Source: Paeniglutamicibacter gangotriensis Lz1y (GTDB lineage Bacteria > Actinomycetota > Actinomycetes > Actinomycetales > Micrococcaceae). Taken from it: a DNA stretch of 64,000 nucleotides. This document shows, in pieces, positions 9,838 to 19,560 of this stretch. The notes under the pieces were generated by a model. That model was not told the origin of the DNA and searched no databases. It saw only the letters and a program-made list of their open reading frames with translations. Location: contig NZ_AOCK01000001.1 of the NCBI RefSeq assembly GCF_000348945.1, positions 124,001 through 188,000 of the forward strand, in the 5' to 3' direction. A program made the position numbers and the translations under genes. Every line of letters begins with the position of its first letter. The first letter of the stretch is position 1.

Positions 9838-12408
9838 CTATGCGGCGATGGCCGCGTCCCGACGTGCGGCAACCAGCAGTCCGGACCCATCCGCGGTGAT
9901 GGTGACGACTCCGCCGTCACCCAGCTCGTCGGCGACCAACAGGTCCGCCACCTTGTCGTCGAGCTCGCGCTGGATCACCCGGCGCAACGGGCGGGCGCCG
10001 AACTCCGGCTCGTGGCCTTCGGAGGCGATCCAGTTGACGGCAGCCTCGTCTACCTCCAGCGAGATGCCTCGGGCGGCAAGCCGGGTCGTGGTGCGGACCA
10101 GCTGCAGACGCACGATCTCACGCAGCTGCTCGGCCTCCAGCGTGCGGAAGAGCACCGTCTCGTCGATGCGGTTCAGGAACTCGGGCCGCATCGTTTCGCG
10201 CAGCCGGCCCATGACCTTGGCGCGCAGCTCGCGCTCGGACCCGGCCCCGGAATCGCTGCCGAAGCCCAGCGGTGCGCCGCGGCTGGACAGGAACTCGGAG
10301 CCCAAATTGGAGGTCATGATGATCACCGTGTTGCGGAAGTCCACGGTGCGGCCCTGCCCGTCGGTGAGCCGGCCGTCGTCCAGCACCTGCAGCAGCAGGT
10401 TGAACACGTCCGGGTGCGCCTTCTCCACCTCGTCCAGCAGCACCAGCGAGTAGGGGCGCCGGCGCACGCGTTCGGTCAGTTGTCCGGCGTCCTCGTGGCC
10501 GACGTAGCCCGGAGGTGCCCCGATGAGCCGCGAGACGGTGTGGCGTTCGCCAAACTCACTCATGTCGAACCTGACCATCGCGGACTCGTCGCCGAAGAGC
10601 GAGGAGGCAAGCGTCTTGGCCAGCTCCGTCTTGCCCACCCCCGTGGGTCCCAGGAAGAGGAAGCTGCCCACCGGCTTGCCCTCATCGCCCATCCCGGTCC
10701 TCGAGCGACGGACGGCCCTGGCGACCGAGGCCACGGCATCGTCCTGCCCGATGACTCGCTCGTGGAGCTCGTCCTCCAGCCGGGCCAGGCGTCCCTTGTC
10801 GTCCTCGGTCAACCGGGCTGCGGGAATGCCGGTGGACCGGGCAATGACCTCGGCGATCTGGGCCTCGTCGACCACGGACGCGATGGTTTCCGGGAGGCCC
10901 TCAGCGATTTCGGCCAGGCGGGCGGAGACCTCCTCGGCCTCGTCACGCAGCTTCGAGGCGTCCTCGTAGCGTTCCTCGACGACCGCTCGGTCCTTGGCGG
11001 CGCCGAGCTCGGCGATCCGCGACTCCAGCGCCGCGGTGTCGATACCGGCAGGGCGCTTCAGGCCCAACCTGGCACCGGCAGTGTCGATCAGATCGATCGC
11101 CTTGTCCGGCAGGAACCTGTCGGTGACGTAACGGGCCGACATCTCGACAGCTGCGCGGATCGCCTCGTCGGTGTAGGTCACCTGATGGTGCTGGGCGTAC
11201 CTGTCCTTGAGCCCGTGCAGGATCGCCACGGCGTCCTCGATCGAGGGCTCGCCGATGGTCACCGGCTGGAAGCGCCGCTCCAGGGCGGGATCCTTCTCCA
11301 CTTTGCGGTATTCGGCCAGCGTGGTGGCACCGATCAGGTGCAGTTCGCCGCGGGCCAGCCGCGGCTTGAGGATGTTTCCGGCATCCATGGAGCCCTCGCC
11401 CCCACCGCCGGCGCCGACCACGGTGTGCAGTTCGTCGATGAAGACGATCACCTCGCCGTCCTGTGCGGCGATCTCGTCCAGGGTCTGGGTCAGGCGTTCT
11501 TCGAAGTCGCCGCGGTAACGGGTTCCGGCGACCATCGCCGGCAGGTCAAGGGAGATCACGCGCTTGCCCGCCAGCTGTGCCGGAACCTCTCCGGCGACGA
11601 TGGCGCGGGCCAGGCCCTCAACGACAGCGGTCTTGCCCACCCCTGCCTCGCCGATCAACACGGGGTTGTTCTTGGTGCGGCGGGCCAGGATCTCGATGGC
11701 CTGTTCAATCTCCTCGGTACGCCCGATCACCGGGTCCAGCCCGTCCTCGGCCGCGCGTTTGGTCAGGTCCATGCCGAACTTGTCCAGCAACGGCGTCTGC
11801 CCCTTGGTGGCCTGGGCTGTCTGTGAGGGGGAGGGGGTTGGCTTCGCGGCAGCCTTGTCCCCGGAGGCATCACCCTCGGTGGCGCCATCGGCCGCGGACT
11901 GCAGCGACTGCGGGGTGACGCCGGCGGCGCCCAACACCTGGCCGGCGGGCGCCTCGGTGTTCAGCACGAAGGACAGGAACAGGTGTTCCGGGTCGATGTA
12001 GGTGGAGCCGAAGGCGCGGGCGACTTGGTAGGCATCGAGCAGCGCGCGTTGGGCGGACTGCGTCAACCCCGGCGCGGCATCGGTGGGTCGTGGCCCGGTT
12101 TCGGGTAAGCGTTGTTCGGCGTCGCGGGCGATGGCCGCGGCGTCGGCGCCCGCGCGGCGCAACATCTCGGCGATGGGTTCGCTGTCGAGCATCACGCGCA
12201 GGATGTGAAGCGCGTCGAGTTCGTTGTGGCCGTGCGCCATGGCGAACTGCGCGGCACGGGCCATGACATCGTGCGTGTGGCGGCTGAGCAGCCGGGTGAT
12301 GTCGACGGGCCGCCCGAAGCGGCTGGTGCGTTGGCCTTGCAGGTAGCGCGCAAGGAAGTCTTCGAACGAGCCGTTGCCGGCGCCGGATGGACCAAATGAT
12401 GCTGGCAT
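9838..12408 (-). CDS. ClpC-type AAA+ ATPase (Clp protease regulatory subunit)
   Basis: An 856-residue double-ring AAA+ unfoldase. An N-terminal Clp-N double repeat occupies about residues 35-170, followed by an acidic/Pro-rich linker (175-205). AAA-1 has Walker A GEAGVGKT (253-260) and Walker B VIVFIDE; AAA-2 has GPTGVGKT (587-594). The middle insertion is short with a UVR-like [10 protein letters not shown] (481-490), as in ClpC, not the long ClpB coiled coil. A hydrophobic APLGFGSD loop near residue 710 resembles the tripeptide loop that docks on ClpP. The ribosome binding site AGGAGG is clear. A perfect HspR operator lies just upstream, so it should be a heat-shock gene. Confidence 0.9.
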   Translation of the reverse strand: MPASFGPSGAGNGSFEDFLARYLQGQRTSRFGRPVDITRLLSRHTHDVMARAAQFAMAHGHNELDALHILRVMLDSEPIAEMLRRAGADAAAIARDAEQRLPETGPRPTDAAPGLTQSAQRALLDAYQVARAFGSTYIDPEHLFLSFVLNTEAPAGQVLGAAGVTPQSLQSAADGATEGDASGDKAAAKPTPSPSQTAQATKGQTPLLDKFGMDLTKRAAEDGLDPVIGRTEEIEQAIEILARRTKNNPVLIGEAGVGKTAVVEGLARAIVAGEVPAQLAGKRVISLDLPAMVAGTRYRGDFEERLTQTLDEIAAQDGEVIVFIDELHTVVGAGGGGEGSMDAGNILKPRLARGELHLIGATTLAEYRKVEKDPALERRFQPVTIGEPSIEDAVAILHGLKDRYAQHHQVTYTDEAIRAAVEMSARYVTDRFLPDKAIDLIDTAGARLGLKRPAGIDTAALESRIAELGAAKDRAVVEERYEDASKLRDEAEEVSARLAEIAEGLPETIASVVDEAQIAEVIARSTGIPAARLTEDDKGRLARLEDELHERVIGQDDAVASVARAVRRSRTGMGDEGKPVGSFLFLGPTGVGKTELAKTLASSLFGDESAMVRFDMSEFGERHTVSRLIGAPPGYVGHEDAGQLTERVRRRPYSLVLLDEVEKAHPDVFNLLLQVLDDGRLTDGQGRTVDFRNTVIIMTSNLGSEFLSSRGAPLGFGSDSGAGSERELRAKVMGRLRETMRPEFLNRIDETVLFRTLEAEQLREIVRLQLVRTTTRLAARGISLEVDEAAVNWIASEGHEPEFGARPLRRVIQRELDDKVADLLVADELGDGGVVTITADGSGLLVAARRDAAIAA

Positions 12409-12425
12409 TTTTCCTCCTGAGGATA

Positions 12426-12446
12426 CTTGAGTGCCATTGACTCAAG
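12426..12446. promoter_or_regulatory. HAIR operator (HspR-associated inverted repeat)
   Basis: CTTGAGT, seven spacer bases, ACTCAAG: an exact match to the HAIR consensus bound by the repressor HspR in actinobacteria. It ends 18 bases before the clp start codon, so HspR bound here would block transcription; release on heat shock would induce the gene. Confidence 0.92.
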
Positions 12447-12655
12447 TTAACGTCGGGATCCACAGGATATTCCCGGCACCCTTCCAATTCGATGCATGTT
12501 CGCCGACGGCGAGACAGCAATCGGGAGTGTGGACGCATCCCTGCAGGTCCGGGTGTGGCACCACTCACGGCCTGAGCGGGAATCAGTATGTCCACGAACC
12601 CCGTTGTACTTAGTTGACGTAACAGTCATTCCCGAAAAAACAGGAGAATACTTCC

Positions 12656-13210
12656 ATGGCAACAACTGTCCTCACCCTCGTCGGTTCACTGCGCAACGGT
12701 TCCACCAACCGCCAGCTGGCCGAAGCAACGGCACTGAACGCACCGGACGGCGTCGAAGTCACGCTCTTCGCCGGCCTGGAGAACATCCCGTTCTACAACG
12801 AGGACCAGGACATCGAGGGCCAGGTCCCGGAGGCAGCACGCGAGCTGCGCGCCGCCGCAGGTGCTGCGGATGCCCTGTTGCTGGTTTCCCCGGAATACAA
12901 CGGCACCATGCCGGCCGTGCTGAAGAACGCCATCGACTGGCTTTCCCGCCCGATGGGCGCCGGCGCCGTCTTCGGCAAGCCCGCCGCCGTCATCGGCACC
13001 GCCTACGGCCAGTTCGGCGGCGTGTGGGCCCAGGACGAGGCTCGCAAGGCCGTCGGCATTGCCGGCGCCACCGTGCTGGAAGACCTCAAGCTTTCCATCC
13101 CGGGATCGCTGGTCCGCTTCGCCGAGACCCACCCGAAGGACGACGCAGAGGTTGTCGGCCAGGTTACTGAGATCCTCGAAGGCATCCGCGCCGCCGCCGA
13201 GAGCAACTAG
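12656..13210 (+). CDS. NAD(P)H-dependent FMN reductase (flavodoxin-like)
   Basis: A 184-residue flavodoxin-fold protein of the NADPH-dependent FMN reductase family (ArsH/WrbA/azoreductase relatives), which reduces FMN or quinones with NAD(P)H. The phosphate-binding loop GSLRNGSTNRQLAE (about residues 10-23), the flavin-contact motif SPEYNGTMPAVLKNAIDW (about 78-95) and the GTAYGQFGG turn are typical. AGGAGA precedes ATG. It is a single gene divergent from clp, 247 bases away, and is followed by two strong hairpins. Physiological substrate unknown. Confidence 0.88.
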   Translation: MATTVLTLVGSLRNGSTNRQLAEATALNAPDGVEVTLFAGLENIPFYNEDQDIEGQVPEAARELRAAAGAADALLLVSPEYNGTMPAVLKNAIDWLSRPMGAGAVFGKPAAVIGTAYGQFGGVWAQDEARKAVGIAGATVLEDLKLSIPGSLVRFAETHPKDDAEVVGQVTEILEGIRAAAESN

Positions 13211-13224
13211 TACCGAACTCCCTT

Positions 13225-13240
13225 CGACCCGTCCGGGTCG
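13225..13240 (+). terminator. short perfect hairpin after FMN reductase
   Basis: CGACCC-GTCC-GGGTCG, a 6-bp GC stem with a tetraloop, 15 bases past the stop codon. It probably works together with the larger stem just downstream. Confidence 0.45.
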
Positions 13241-13252
13241 ATAATCACCCAC

Positions 13253-13290
13253 CCTGTGGCCGGCATCTTCCCCAAGACGCCGGCCACAGG
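13253..13290 (+). terminator. stem-loop terminator
   Basis: CCTGTGGCCGGC pairs perfectly with GCCGGCCACAGG (12 bp) over a 14-base loop. It separates the FMN reductase gene from the thioesterase gene. There is no T tract, as is common in actinobacteria. Confidence 0.65.
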
Positions 13291-13360
13291 CGGCTTCGGT
13301 GCAGGTGCCCGAGCGCAACTGCTCCGGCCCGCAAGACGGTGAATGGCTAGGATGAAACCC

Positions 13361-14314
13361 ATGAACGACGAGATGACGTTGCGCTTCCTGGCCGCCCCCA
13401 CCGATGTTTCCGAGGACGGCACCACGGTCCAGGCAGGCCGCGTGCTCGAATGGATCGACAAGGCCGGGTACGCCTGCGCGGTCGGCTATTCCGGCGGGTA
13501 CTGCGTCACCGCCTATGTGGGAAACGTCCACTTCACCCGGCCCATCGAAAACGGGGACCTGATCGAGGTCACCGCCCGGATCGTACACACCGGGCGCAGC
13601 AGCATGCAGGTGGTGGTCACCGTCGACGCCGCCGATGTGCGTGAACGCGTCTTCCAGCCCGCCATGGATTGCATCCTGGTCTTCGTGGCGATGGACGAGG
13701 ACCGGCGGGCCAAGGCGGTGCGGCCCTGGGAGCCGAACGATGCCGCAGCGGCCCAGCTGGCCCAGGGTGCCGCGGACCGCGTCGCGGCGCGCGCTGAGAT
13801 CAGGAAGGCCATGTTGGCCCAGGAATACACGGACTTGGGTACCGCGCCTCGGGAAAGGTTCAGGTTCCTGGCTTCGCCCGGCGATGTGAACTGGGGCGGG
13901 AATGCCCACGGCGGGATCGTCATGCGTTGGATCGACGAGGTCGCGCGGGCCTGCGCCATGGGCTGGTGCGGCAAGGATGCGGTGGCCGTCTACTCCGGCG
14001 GCATCCACTTCACCAGTCCGATCCACATCGGTGACATCGTCGAGCTGGAGGCCCGGCTGATCCACACCGGCCCGCACTCGATGCACATCGCGGTGCAGGT
14101 CAGAGCGAGGGACCCGCGCGAACCCGCGTGGCGCGATACGACGCAGTGCATGACCATCTTTGTCACCCGCGACGAATCCGGGCACACTGCCGAGGTGCGG
14201 CAGCTGGTGCCGGTCAACGAGGAGGACCAGCGGTTGGATGCCCACGCCCTGGATCTGGCGCGCCGCCGCGCGGAGCTGGAACCCATGCAATTCGCCACGG
14301 CCCGGGTGTACTAA
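13361..14314 (+). CDS. acyl-CoA thioesterase with two hotdog domains
   Basis: The 317-residue protein contains two tandem BFIT/ACOT-type hotdog domains: residues about 5-115 (GRVLEWIDKAGYACAV, VGNVHFTRPIENGDLIEV, HTGRSSMQV) and about 165-280 (GDVNWGGNAHGGIVMRWIDEVARACA, SGGIHFTSPIHIGDIVELEA, HTGPHSMHI). Such proteins hydrolyse acyl-CoA to free acid and CoA. The second domain keeps the N-x-H-GG-x-xMRWID active-site pattern; in the first the equivalent Asn/His segment is altered (DGTTVQAGRVLEWID), so one half may be mainly structural. Start at ATG 13361 (TAGGA upstream); 13343 and 13352 are alternatives. Confidence 0.85.
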   Translation: MNDEMTLRFLAAPTDVSEDGTTVQAGRVLEWIDKAGYACAVGYSGGYCVTAYVGNVHFTRPIENGDLIEVTARIVHTGRSSMQVVVTVDAADVRERVFQPAMDCILVFVAMDEDRRAKAVRPWEPNDAAAAQLAQGAADRVAARAEIRKAMLAQEYTDLGTAPRERFRFLASPGDVNWGGNAHGGIVMRWIDEVARACAMGWCGKDAVAVYSGGIHFTSPIHIGDIVELEARLIHTGPHSMHIAVQVRARDPREPAWRDTTQCMTIFVTRDESGHTAEVRQLVPVNEEDQRLDAHALDLARRRAELEPMQFATARVY

Positions 14315-14366
14315 GAGCGCAGCAGTCCGATGCGGGCCGGCTTCCCTCCGATACCGGACGGTCGCC

Positions 14367-16061
14367 TCAACCCCCGCGCGGCGCGATCGCTGCCACTTCG
14401 ACGGTTTCTAGCCTCGGGTGCAGATGGTCTCCGTGCTCAACCACCCCCGTGACCCAGCTGATCACCAGCCCGTCCTCGGTGTCCTCGAGGATGGCCAGGT
14501 TGTTATCGAACCACGGCCCCTTGATGCCGTCCCAGCGAAAGGGCGGATCCGGCACATGTGCCCTTCGCGCCATCCAAGCCCCAAACGGGACGGCCGGCCC
14601 CAGAGCCAAGGCCGCGGCAAAGTAGCGCATAAACCGGGGCAGTGGGTTGCGGATGGGCGAACACACGGCCTGCAGGATCCTGCTCCCGTTCTCACGTTCG
14701 ACTTCGGAGACATAGGAGAAATGCACGTCGCCGGAGAGAAACGTGACGGACTGCGGGGCGGGGCCGCGCTGCCCATCGGCGACCTCGGTGGCCCACCGGG
14801 CCACGTCCTGGAAGCTTTTTTGGAACGCCGCCCAATGTTCAAGATCCACGGCCCGGCGCAGTCGTTCCCCGAGCCACGCCCGGATCTGGCCGTGTTCCCC
14901 CGAGGAGAGGGCCTCGTTCCACGCTTCCACGTGGTGCAGGCCCATGGGCAGCAGGAAGGGCAGCGAGGTGCCGATCAGCAGGTGGCGGAATCCGCCTTGC
15001 ATGTGCTCGTCGAGCCACGCATTTTCCGGTGGATCGAGCAGGGCACGCGCTTCGGGGTCGAAGGTGCGCGCGGCACGGGAGTCCACCACGATCAGCTGTA
15101 CCGTATCCCAGTCACGGCAGTAGCTCCAGCTGTATTCTTCCGGTGCGGCATCGACGCGCTCGGCGAACCGGTCCAAGTCGGCAGTGATATCCAGTTCTTC
15201 GGGGCCGGTGTGCGCCTGGATGCGTTGCCACAGTGGATCTGCAGCGCGCTCGTCGGGGGAGAGGTTGCCGAGGTGCTGGTAGATCCAATACGAGCCGAGG
15301 CCCGCAACAATGCGTTCGTGCCACCAGCTGGTCTGCTCCATGTCCTGCTTCCAACTCAGCGAGGAGTTCCAATCGTCGCGGATGTCGTGGTCGTCGAAGA
15401 TCATGGCGCTGGGCAGGGTGGAAAGAAGCCAACGGTTGGCCGGGTCGGACCAGGCCAACCGGTACAGGTGGGCGTATTCCTCGAAGTCCTTCAGCTCCGC
15501 CCCGGGTTCGTGCCTGATATCGCGCCGACTACGGATGAACTCCCGCTTCTGGTCGCTGGTGGAGTCCGCATAAACCTGATCCCCGAGGAAGAGCAGCAAA
15601 TCCGGCCACGGTCCGTGCCCCGGGCCCGCCATGGACAGGGCATAGGCGCGCATCGCGTCAACGCCGTGCTTGCGGTTGCCCGCCGCGTCATGCGGAATGC
15701 TGGAGCGGCAGGACCCGAAGGCGAGCCGTGGCTTCTTGGCGGGGTCGATGGTGGCGATCATCGAATCGGGGAAGCCGTCGTCGCGCGGCCAGACCGGGTT
15801 CCCGTCCAGGTGCACGCTGTAGGGATTGACGCTTCCAACATCCAGCCCCGTCACCTCCACCAGAGCGTAGCGGTGGCCGTGGGCACCAAAATTTGGCGCA
15901 CGGAATGTGTATTCACCGCAACGGACCTCGACGGTGCAAGACCGAGCGGTCTCCACCCAGATGCTGGCCGAGGTGTTATCCACGTGGCGGAGCATCGGGC
16001 CAAGGACAAGACCCTGAACGTCCAGGGCCCCGGAAACGGCCCGTGTGCTTCGCTGGCTCAT
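14367..16061 (-). CDS. PhoD-family alkaline phosphatase/phosphodiesterase-like protein
   Basis: A 564-residue metallophosphoesterase of the PhoD superfamily. An N-terminal fibronectin-like domain (about 10-105) precedes the metal site motifs FGSCRSS (about 127), LLLFLGDQVYAD (about 172), IFDDHDIRDDWN (about 245) and FLSGDVHFSYVSEVE (about 465). Cation ligands Asp, Asn and His are present. No signal peptide or Tat motif is visible after the chosen start, which is unusual because classic PhoD is exported; a cytosolic relative is likely. ATG 16061 has AGGAAAGGA upstream; the upstream in-frame region is rejected because it overlaps the divergent SRPBCC gene. Confidence 0.82.
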   Translation of the reverse strand: MSQRSTRAVSGALDVQGLVLGPMLRHVDNTSASIWVETARSCTVEVRCGEYTFRAPNFGAHGHRYALVEVTGLDVGSVNPYSVHLDGNPVWPRDDGFPDSMIATIDPAKKPRLAFGSCRSSIPHDAAGNRKHGVDAMRAYALSMAGPGHGPWPDLLLFLGDQVYADSTSDQKREFIRSRRDIRHEPGAELKDFEEYAHLYRLAWSDPANRWLLSTLPSAMIFDDHDIRDDWNSSLSWKQDMEQTSWWHERIVAGLGSYWIYQHLGNLSPDERAADPLWQRIQAHTGPEELDITADLDRFAERVDAAPEEYSWSYCRDWDTVQLIVVDSRAARTFDPEARALLDPPENAWLDEHMQGGFRHLLIGTSLPFLLPMGLHHVEAWNEALSSGEHGQIRAWLGERLRRAVDLEHWAAFQKSFQDVARWATEVADGQRGPAPQSVTFLSGDVHFSYVSEVERENGSRILQAVCSPIRNPLPRFMRYFAAALALGPAVPFGAWMARRAHVPDPPFRWDGIKGPWFDNNLAILEDTEDGLVISWVTGVVEHGDHLHPRLETVEVAAIAPRGG

Positions 16062-16168
16062 CGAAGTCCTTTCCTGATGGTGCAGGTCAACCCAGAATGG
16101 CACCGCTGTTTCTTTCGGCATAGGCCCGGCTGCCGGGTACGGGAGCAGATGCTGCATAGGATGGGCTG

Positions 16169-16615
16169 ATGAGCCCATCCCCGTATCTGCAAACCCGCCG
16201 CCGCCTCGTGGCTGCCGCGCCCCGAGAGATCTTCGAACTGCTTAGCAACCCCGCCATGCACCCGGTCATCGACGGCTCCGGAACGGTGCGGGCCTCAAAC
16301 TCTCAGGGACGCAAACTCACCCTGGGCAGCGAGTTCGGCATGCAAATGCGCCTGGGGGTCCCGTACCGGATCAGCAACACCGTGGTGGAATTCGAGCAGG
16401 ACCGATTGATCGCCTGGCGGCATTTCAGCGGGCATCGGTGGCGCTACACGCTGGAACCGGTCGGGTCCGGGACACTGGTCAGCGAAACCTGGGACGCCAG
16501 CCGGTTGCGGCACAAATGGCTGCTGCGGCTGATGGGCTTCACCCGGAACACCGGACCCAATATGGAACGCACCCTGGAACGGCTGGCCGCGCAGTTCCCC
16601 GACGCCACCAAATAA
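16169..16615 (+). CDS. SRPBCC family protein (polyketide cyclase/START-like)
   Basis: A 148-residue helix-grip protein: RRLVAAAPREIFELLSNPAMHPVIDGSG at the start, a central VEFEQDRLIAWRHFSGHRWRYTLEP, and a C-terminal helix ending MERTLERLAAQF. These are typical of SRPBCC (Bet v1-like) small proteins that bind hydrophobic ligands. No specific function can be assigned. It is divergent from the PhoD-like gene, 107 bases away. Confidence 0.75.
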   Translation: MSPSPYLQTRRRLVAAAPREIFELLSNPAMHPVIDGSGTVRASNSQGRKLTLGSEFGMQMRLGVPYRISNTVVEFEQDRLIAWRHFSGHRWRYTLEPVGSGTLVSETWDASRLRHKWLLRLMGFTRNTGPNMERTLERLAAQFPDATK

Positions 16616-16622
16616 GGGAGCC

Positions 16623-16658
16623 TTTTGCCCTCGATAGCTCGTCGATGACGAGGCAAAA
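16623..16658 (+). terminator. stem-loop after SRPBCC gene
   Basis: TTTTGCCCTCG can pair with CGAGGCAAAA (one bulged C) over a 15-base loop, eight bases after the stop codon. It resembles a Rho-independent terminator that ends the SRPBCC transcript. Confidence 0.55.
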
Positions 16659-16715
16659 CACCGTGCAGCGCCACGCATCACCGGGCACCGGGGTTCAGCA
16701 ACTACGCTGAAACCC

Positions 16716-18158
16716 ATGAGTAAGCCACCCGTGAAAGGTCCGTCAAGGCCAATTCGTGCCCCCCTGCGGATCACCGTGCCCAGCCGCAGCGACGCGTTCC
16801 TGCGCAAGTTCACCGAGCTCATCGGCGGTCCGCTGGGCAAACACAACAATCCGGGGCGGATCAACCCGGGCTTCTTCACCATCGAGCGGGTGCTGGTGCT
16901 CCTCACCGTGGTGGCGGCACTGTTGGCCGTCGCGTCGAAGAACGCCTGCCGGCTCAACGGCTGGGGCGGCACAAACTCCTACGCCTGGGCCTGCTATTCG
17001 GACTGGACGGCGCTCTTCGGTGCCCGCGGGTTCGCCGAGAACGCGTTTGCACCCTTCGCCGCGGGCGCCGAATTCGAATACCCGGTGCTGATGTCAGTCG
17101 TCGCCTCCGTGACGGCAGCACTGATCCCGGCCGGCGAATTCAACAGGGCCCTGGCCTTCTTCGACCTGAACTTCTTGTTGGTGGTGGGCCTGTGGATCAT
17201 GGTGGTCGTGGTGACGGCCCGGACCGCCGGGCGCCGGCCCTGGGATGCTGCGATGGTGGCGCTGGCCCCCGGGATCATCTTGGCCTCCTCGATCAACTGG
17301 GACATGTGGGCGGTGGCGTTCCTGGCCCTGGGGATGCTGGCCTTCTCCCGCGAAAAGACGTTCCTGGCCGGGGTGCTCATCGGCCTGGGCACCGCGATGA
17401 AGGTCTTCCCGCTGCTCTTCTTCGGAGCAGTGATCGTGCTGGCCATCCGCTCCGGCCGCTACCGGCCGCTCGTGGTGTCCCTGTCCGGTGCAGTACTGTC
17501 CTGGCTGGCGGTGAACCTACCGATGGCGATCATGAACTTCGAGGCGTGGAAGCACTTCTTCACCTTTACCGAGGACCGCGGTGCGGGACTGTCCTCCTTC
17601 TGGCACATCTACAATGTGACGGCCTCGGTGGTGCCGGGGATGCCGGAACTGGGGGCCTCGGTGATCAACTCGTTGGCGATGGGCCTCTTCGTGGTCAGCT
17701 GCGCCGGGATCGCCTACCTCGGGCTGAAGGCTCCGACGGCCCCGCGGCTGAGCCAATTGGTGTTCCTCATCGTGGCCTCCTTCATCTTGTTCAACAAGGT
17801 CTACTCCCCGCAATTTGTGGTGTGGCTGGTTCCGCTGGTGGCGCTGGCCTGGCCAAAGTGGAAGGACTTCTTGGTGTGGCAACTCTTTGAGGTGCTGCAT
17901 TTCTGGGCGATCTGGATGTACCTGTACGCGAGCTCGGCCGATATCAAGGCGTCGAACACGTTCCCGACCTCCTTCTACGTGTTCGCGGTACTGGGCCACA
18001 TGATCGCCACCGGGTACCTGATGTACAAGGTCTCTCGATCAATGTTTGAGCCCGATTTGGACCCGGTGCGCCGGGTGGGGCAGCTGGATCCGCAGGCCGG
18101 CGCGTTCGCCGGTGCGGCCGATAAATTCGTGTTGGGAGCAAAAAAACATGTCGCATGA
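16716..18158 (+). CDS. GT87/DUF2029-type membrane glycosyltransferase
   Basis: A 480-residue polytopic membrane protein with about 11 hydrophobic segments, the first at residues about 60-80. It matches the DUF2029/GT87 family of polyprenyl-phosphate-mannose-dependent mannosyltransferases of actinobacterial envelopes (PimE relatives): an extracytoplasmic loop after TM1 (CRLNGWGGTNSYAWACYSDW), YPVLMSVVA, the INWDMWAVAFLALGM segment with the catalytic-type Asp, and LIGLGTAMKVFPLLFF. The last 11 bases overlap the start of the FAD oxidoreductase gene, so translation is coupled. Sugar and acceptor unknown. Confidence 0.82.
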   Translation: MSKPPVKGPSRPIRAPLRITVPSRSDAFLRKFTELIGGPLGKHNNPGRINPGFFTIERVLVLLTVVAALLAVASKNACRLNGWGGTNSYAWACYSDWTALFGARGFAENAFAPFAAGAEFEYPVLMSVVASVTAALIPAGEFNRALAFFDLNFLLVVGLWIMVVVVTARTAGRRPWDAAMVALAPGIILASSINWDMWAVAFLALGMLAFSREKTFLAGVLIGLGTAMKVFPLLFFGAVIVLAIRSGRYRPLVVSLSGAVLSWLAVNLPMAIMNFEAWKHFFTFTEDRGAGLSSFWHIYNVTASVVPGMPELGASVINSLAMGLFVVSCAGIAYLGLKAPTAPRLSQLVFLIVASFILFNKVYSPQFVVWLVPLVALAWPKWKDFLVWQLFEVLHFWAIWMYLYASSADIKASNTFPTSFYVFAVLGHMIATGYLMYKVSRSMFEPDLDPVRRVGQLDPQAGAFAGAADKFVLGAKKHVA

Positions 18159-19560
18159 TGTTGCGGTGATCGGGGCGGGGCCCAATGGCCTGGCCGCGGC
18201 CCTGACCATGGCCCGGGCTGGGCTCTCCGTCCGGCTCATCGAACGTAATTCGACGATCGGCGGCGCCGCGCGCACGCTCGAGCTGGGTTACCCCGGTGCG
18301 ATCCACGATGTGGGCTCCGCGGTGCACCCGATGTCCCTGCTGTCCCCGTTCTTCAACGAGATCGGGTTGCGGGAACGGGTCGAATTCGCTGTCCCGGAGA
18401 TCTCCTTCGCGCACCCGATTCCCGATGGGCGTGCCGGGATTGCCTGGCGGGATCTGGCACGGACGGTGGAGGACCTCGGTGCCGATGGCCCGGGCTACCG
18501 CCGGATCATCGGGCCTGTGGTGGAGCGCATGGCCGGGACCACGGATCTATTGCTGCACCCGTTGCTGCGGGCGCCGCGGCAACTCGGTGCGCTGAGCGTC
18601 TTCGGGCTGCGTGCCGCCCAACTGATGATCCCGGGGCTGGGCACCGGGGAACTTGCCACGGCGATGATCGCCGGCTGTGCGGCGCATACGGCAGGTGGCG
18701 GCCGGGGCCCGGCGGCAACCGGTGCGGGACTCTTTCTGGCGGCCTCCGCGCACTCCGGTGGCTGGCCGATCCCCATCGGAGGATCCCAAGCGATTTCCGA
18801 TGCATTGGCGGCAATGTTCACTCAGGCCGGCGGGCGCATCGAGCTGGATTCCGAGGTCACCGATCTGGCCCAGCTTCCTGAGAAGACCGTACTGTTCAAT
18901 ACTTCGCCCGAGGCGATGGCCTCGATTGCTGGCGGGGTGTTGCCGCCCAAATACCGCAAGGCACTCACCGGCACGCGCCGGGCCCCCGGATCCTGCCTGA
19001 TCCACTATGTGCTCAATGCGCCGGTGCCGTGGCGCAATCAGGAACTCGCCGATGCCGGAACCGTGCACCTGGGCGGCACCGCTGCACAGATCGGGCGCGA
19101 AGAGCGCCGGGTCCGCACCGATGTCTCCGACGCGCCCTATGCCATCGTGTCCCAACCCAGCAGATTCGACCCCTCGCGGGCTCCCGCGGGCAAGCACGTA
19201 CTCTGGGCTTACTGCCACGTGCCCAACGGAACCCCTGCGGACCTGACCGCCGTGATGAACCGCCAGCTCGAGGCCGTGGCCCCGGGCTTCACCGACACCA
19301 TCGAGTACAGCCAGGCCGTCACCGCCCCGGGGTTGGCGTCACAGAACCCCAACCTGGTCGGCGGAGACCTCTCGGGCGGGGTGACCGATATGCGCGGCAT
19401 GCTGATCCGCCCCACACTCTCGGCCGACCCCTGGCGAACGCCGGCCAAGGGGATCTACCTGGCCTCCAGTTCCACCCCGCCGGGACCTTCGGTGCACGGA
19501 ATGAGTGGTCACTTGGCAGCACAAAGCGCCCTGCGCCACGAATTCGGGATTCGTTCTTAG
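18148..19560 (+). CDS. FAD-dependent oxidoreductase, phytoene-desaturase/PNDRD-like
   Basis: A 470-residue flavoprotein with an N-terminal Rossmann motif VIGAGPNGLAAALTMARAG (residues 6-24) and ERNSTIGGAART, followed by a PIGGSQAISDALA segment and a C-terminal GIYLASSSTPPGPSVHGMSGHLAAQSAL that closes the FAD site. It belongs to the phytoene desaturase/retinol saturase-like group; substrates of this subgroup are mostly unknown. ATG 18148 (GGGAGC upstream) overlaps the stop region of the GT87 gene by 11 bases. No other carotenoid gene is in the window, so carotenoid chemistry is not supported. Confidence 0.82.
   Translation: MSHDVAVIGAGPNGLAAALTMARAGLSVRLIERNSTIGGAARTLELGYPGAIHDVGSAVHPMSLLSPFFNEIGLRERVEFAVPEISFAHPIPDGRAGIAWRDLARTVEDLGADGPGYRRIIGPVVERMAGTTDLLLHPLLRAPRQLGALSVFGLRAAQLMIPGLGTGELATAMIAGCAAHTAGGGRGPAATGAGLFLAASAHSGGWPIPIGGSQAISDALAAMFTQAGGRIELDSEVTDLAQLPEKTVLFNTSPEAMASIAGGVLPPKYRKALTGTRRAPGSCLIHYVLNAPVPWRNQELADAGTVHLGGTAAQIGREERRVRTDVSDAPYAIVSQPSRFDPSRAPAGKHVLWAYCHVPNGTPADLTAVMNRQLEAVAPGFTDTIEYSQAVTAPGLASQNPNLVGGDLSGGVTDMRGMLIRPTLSADPWRTPAKGIYLASSSTPPGPSVHGMSGHLAAQSALRHEFGIRS

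Noticed and set aside
10012-11826. 604-codon plus-strand frame
   Set aside because: Shadow of the ClpC-type gene; composition is His/Gly/Asp-rich nonsense with no domain.
12686-14290. 534-codon minus-strand frame across two genes
   Set aside because: It spans the FMN reductase, its terminators and the thioesterase gene, both of which have clear families on the plus strand.
14418-16169. 583-codon plus-strand frame
   Set aside because: Antisense shadow of the PhoD-like gene.
18148-19560. carotenoid desaturase function for the FAD oxidoreductase
   Set aside because: The fold fits, but no other carotenoid gene is nearby and it is coupled to a glycosyltransferase gene, so only the general family is claimed.
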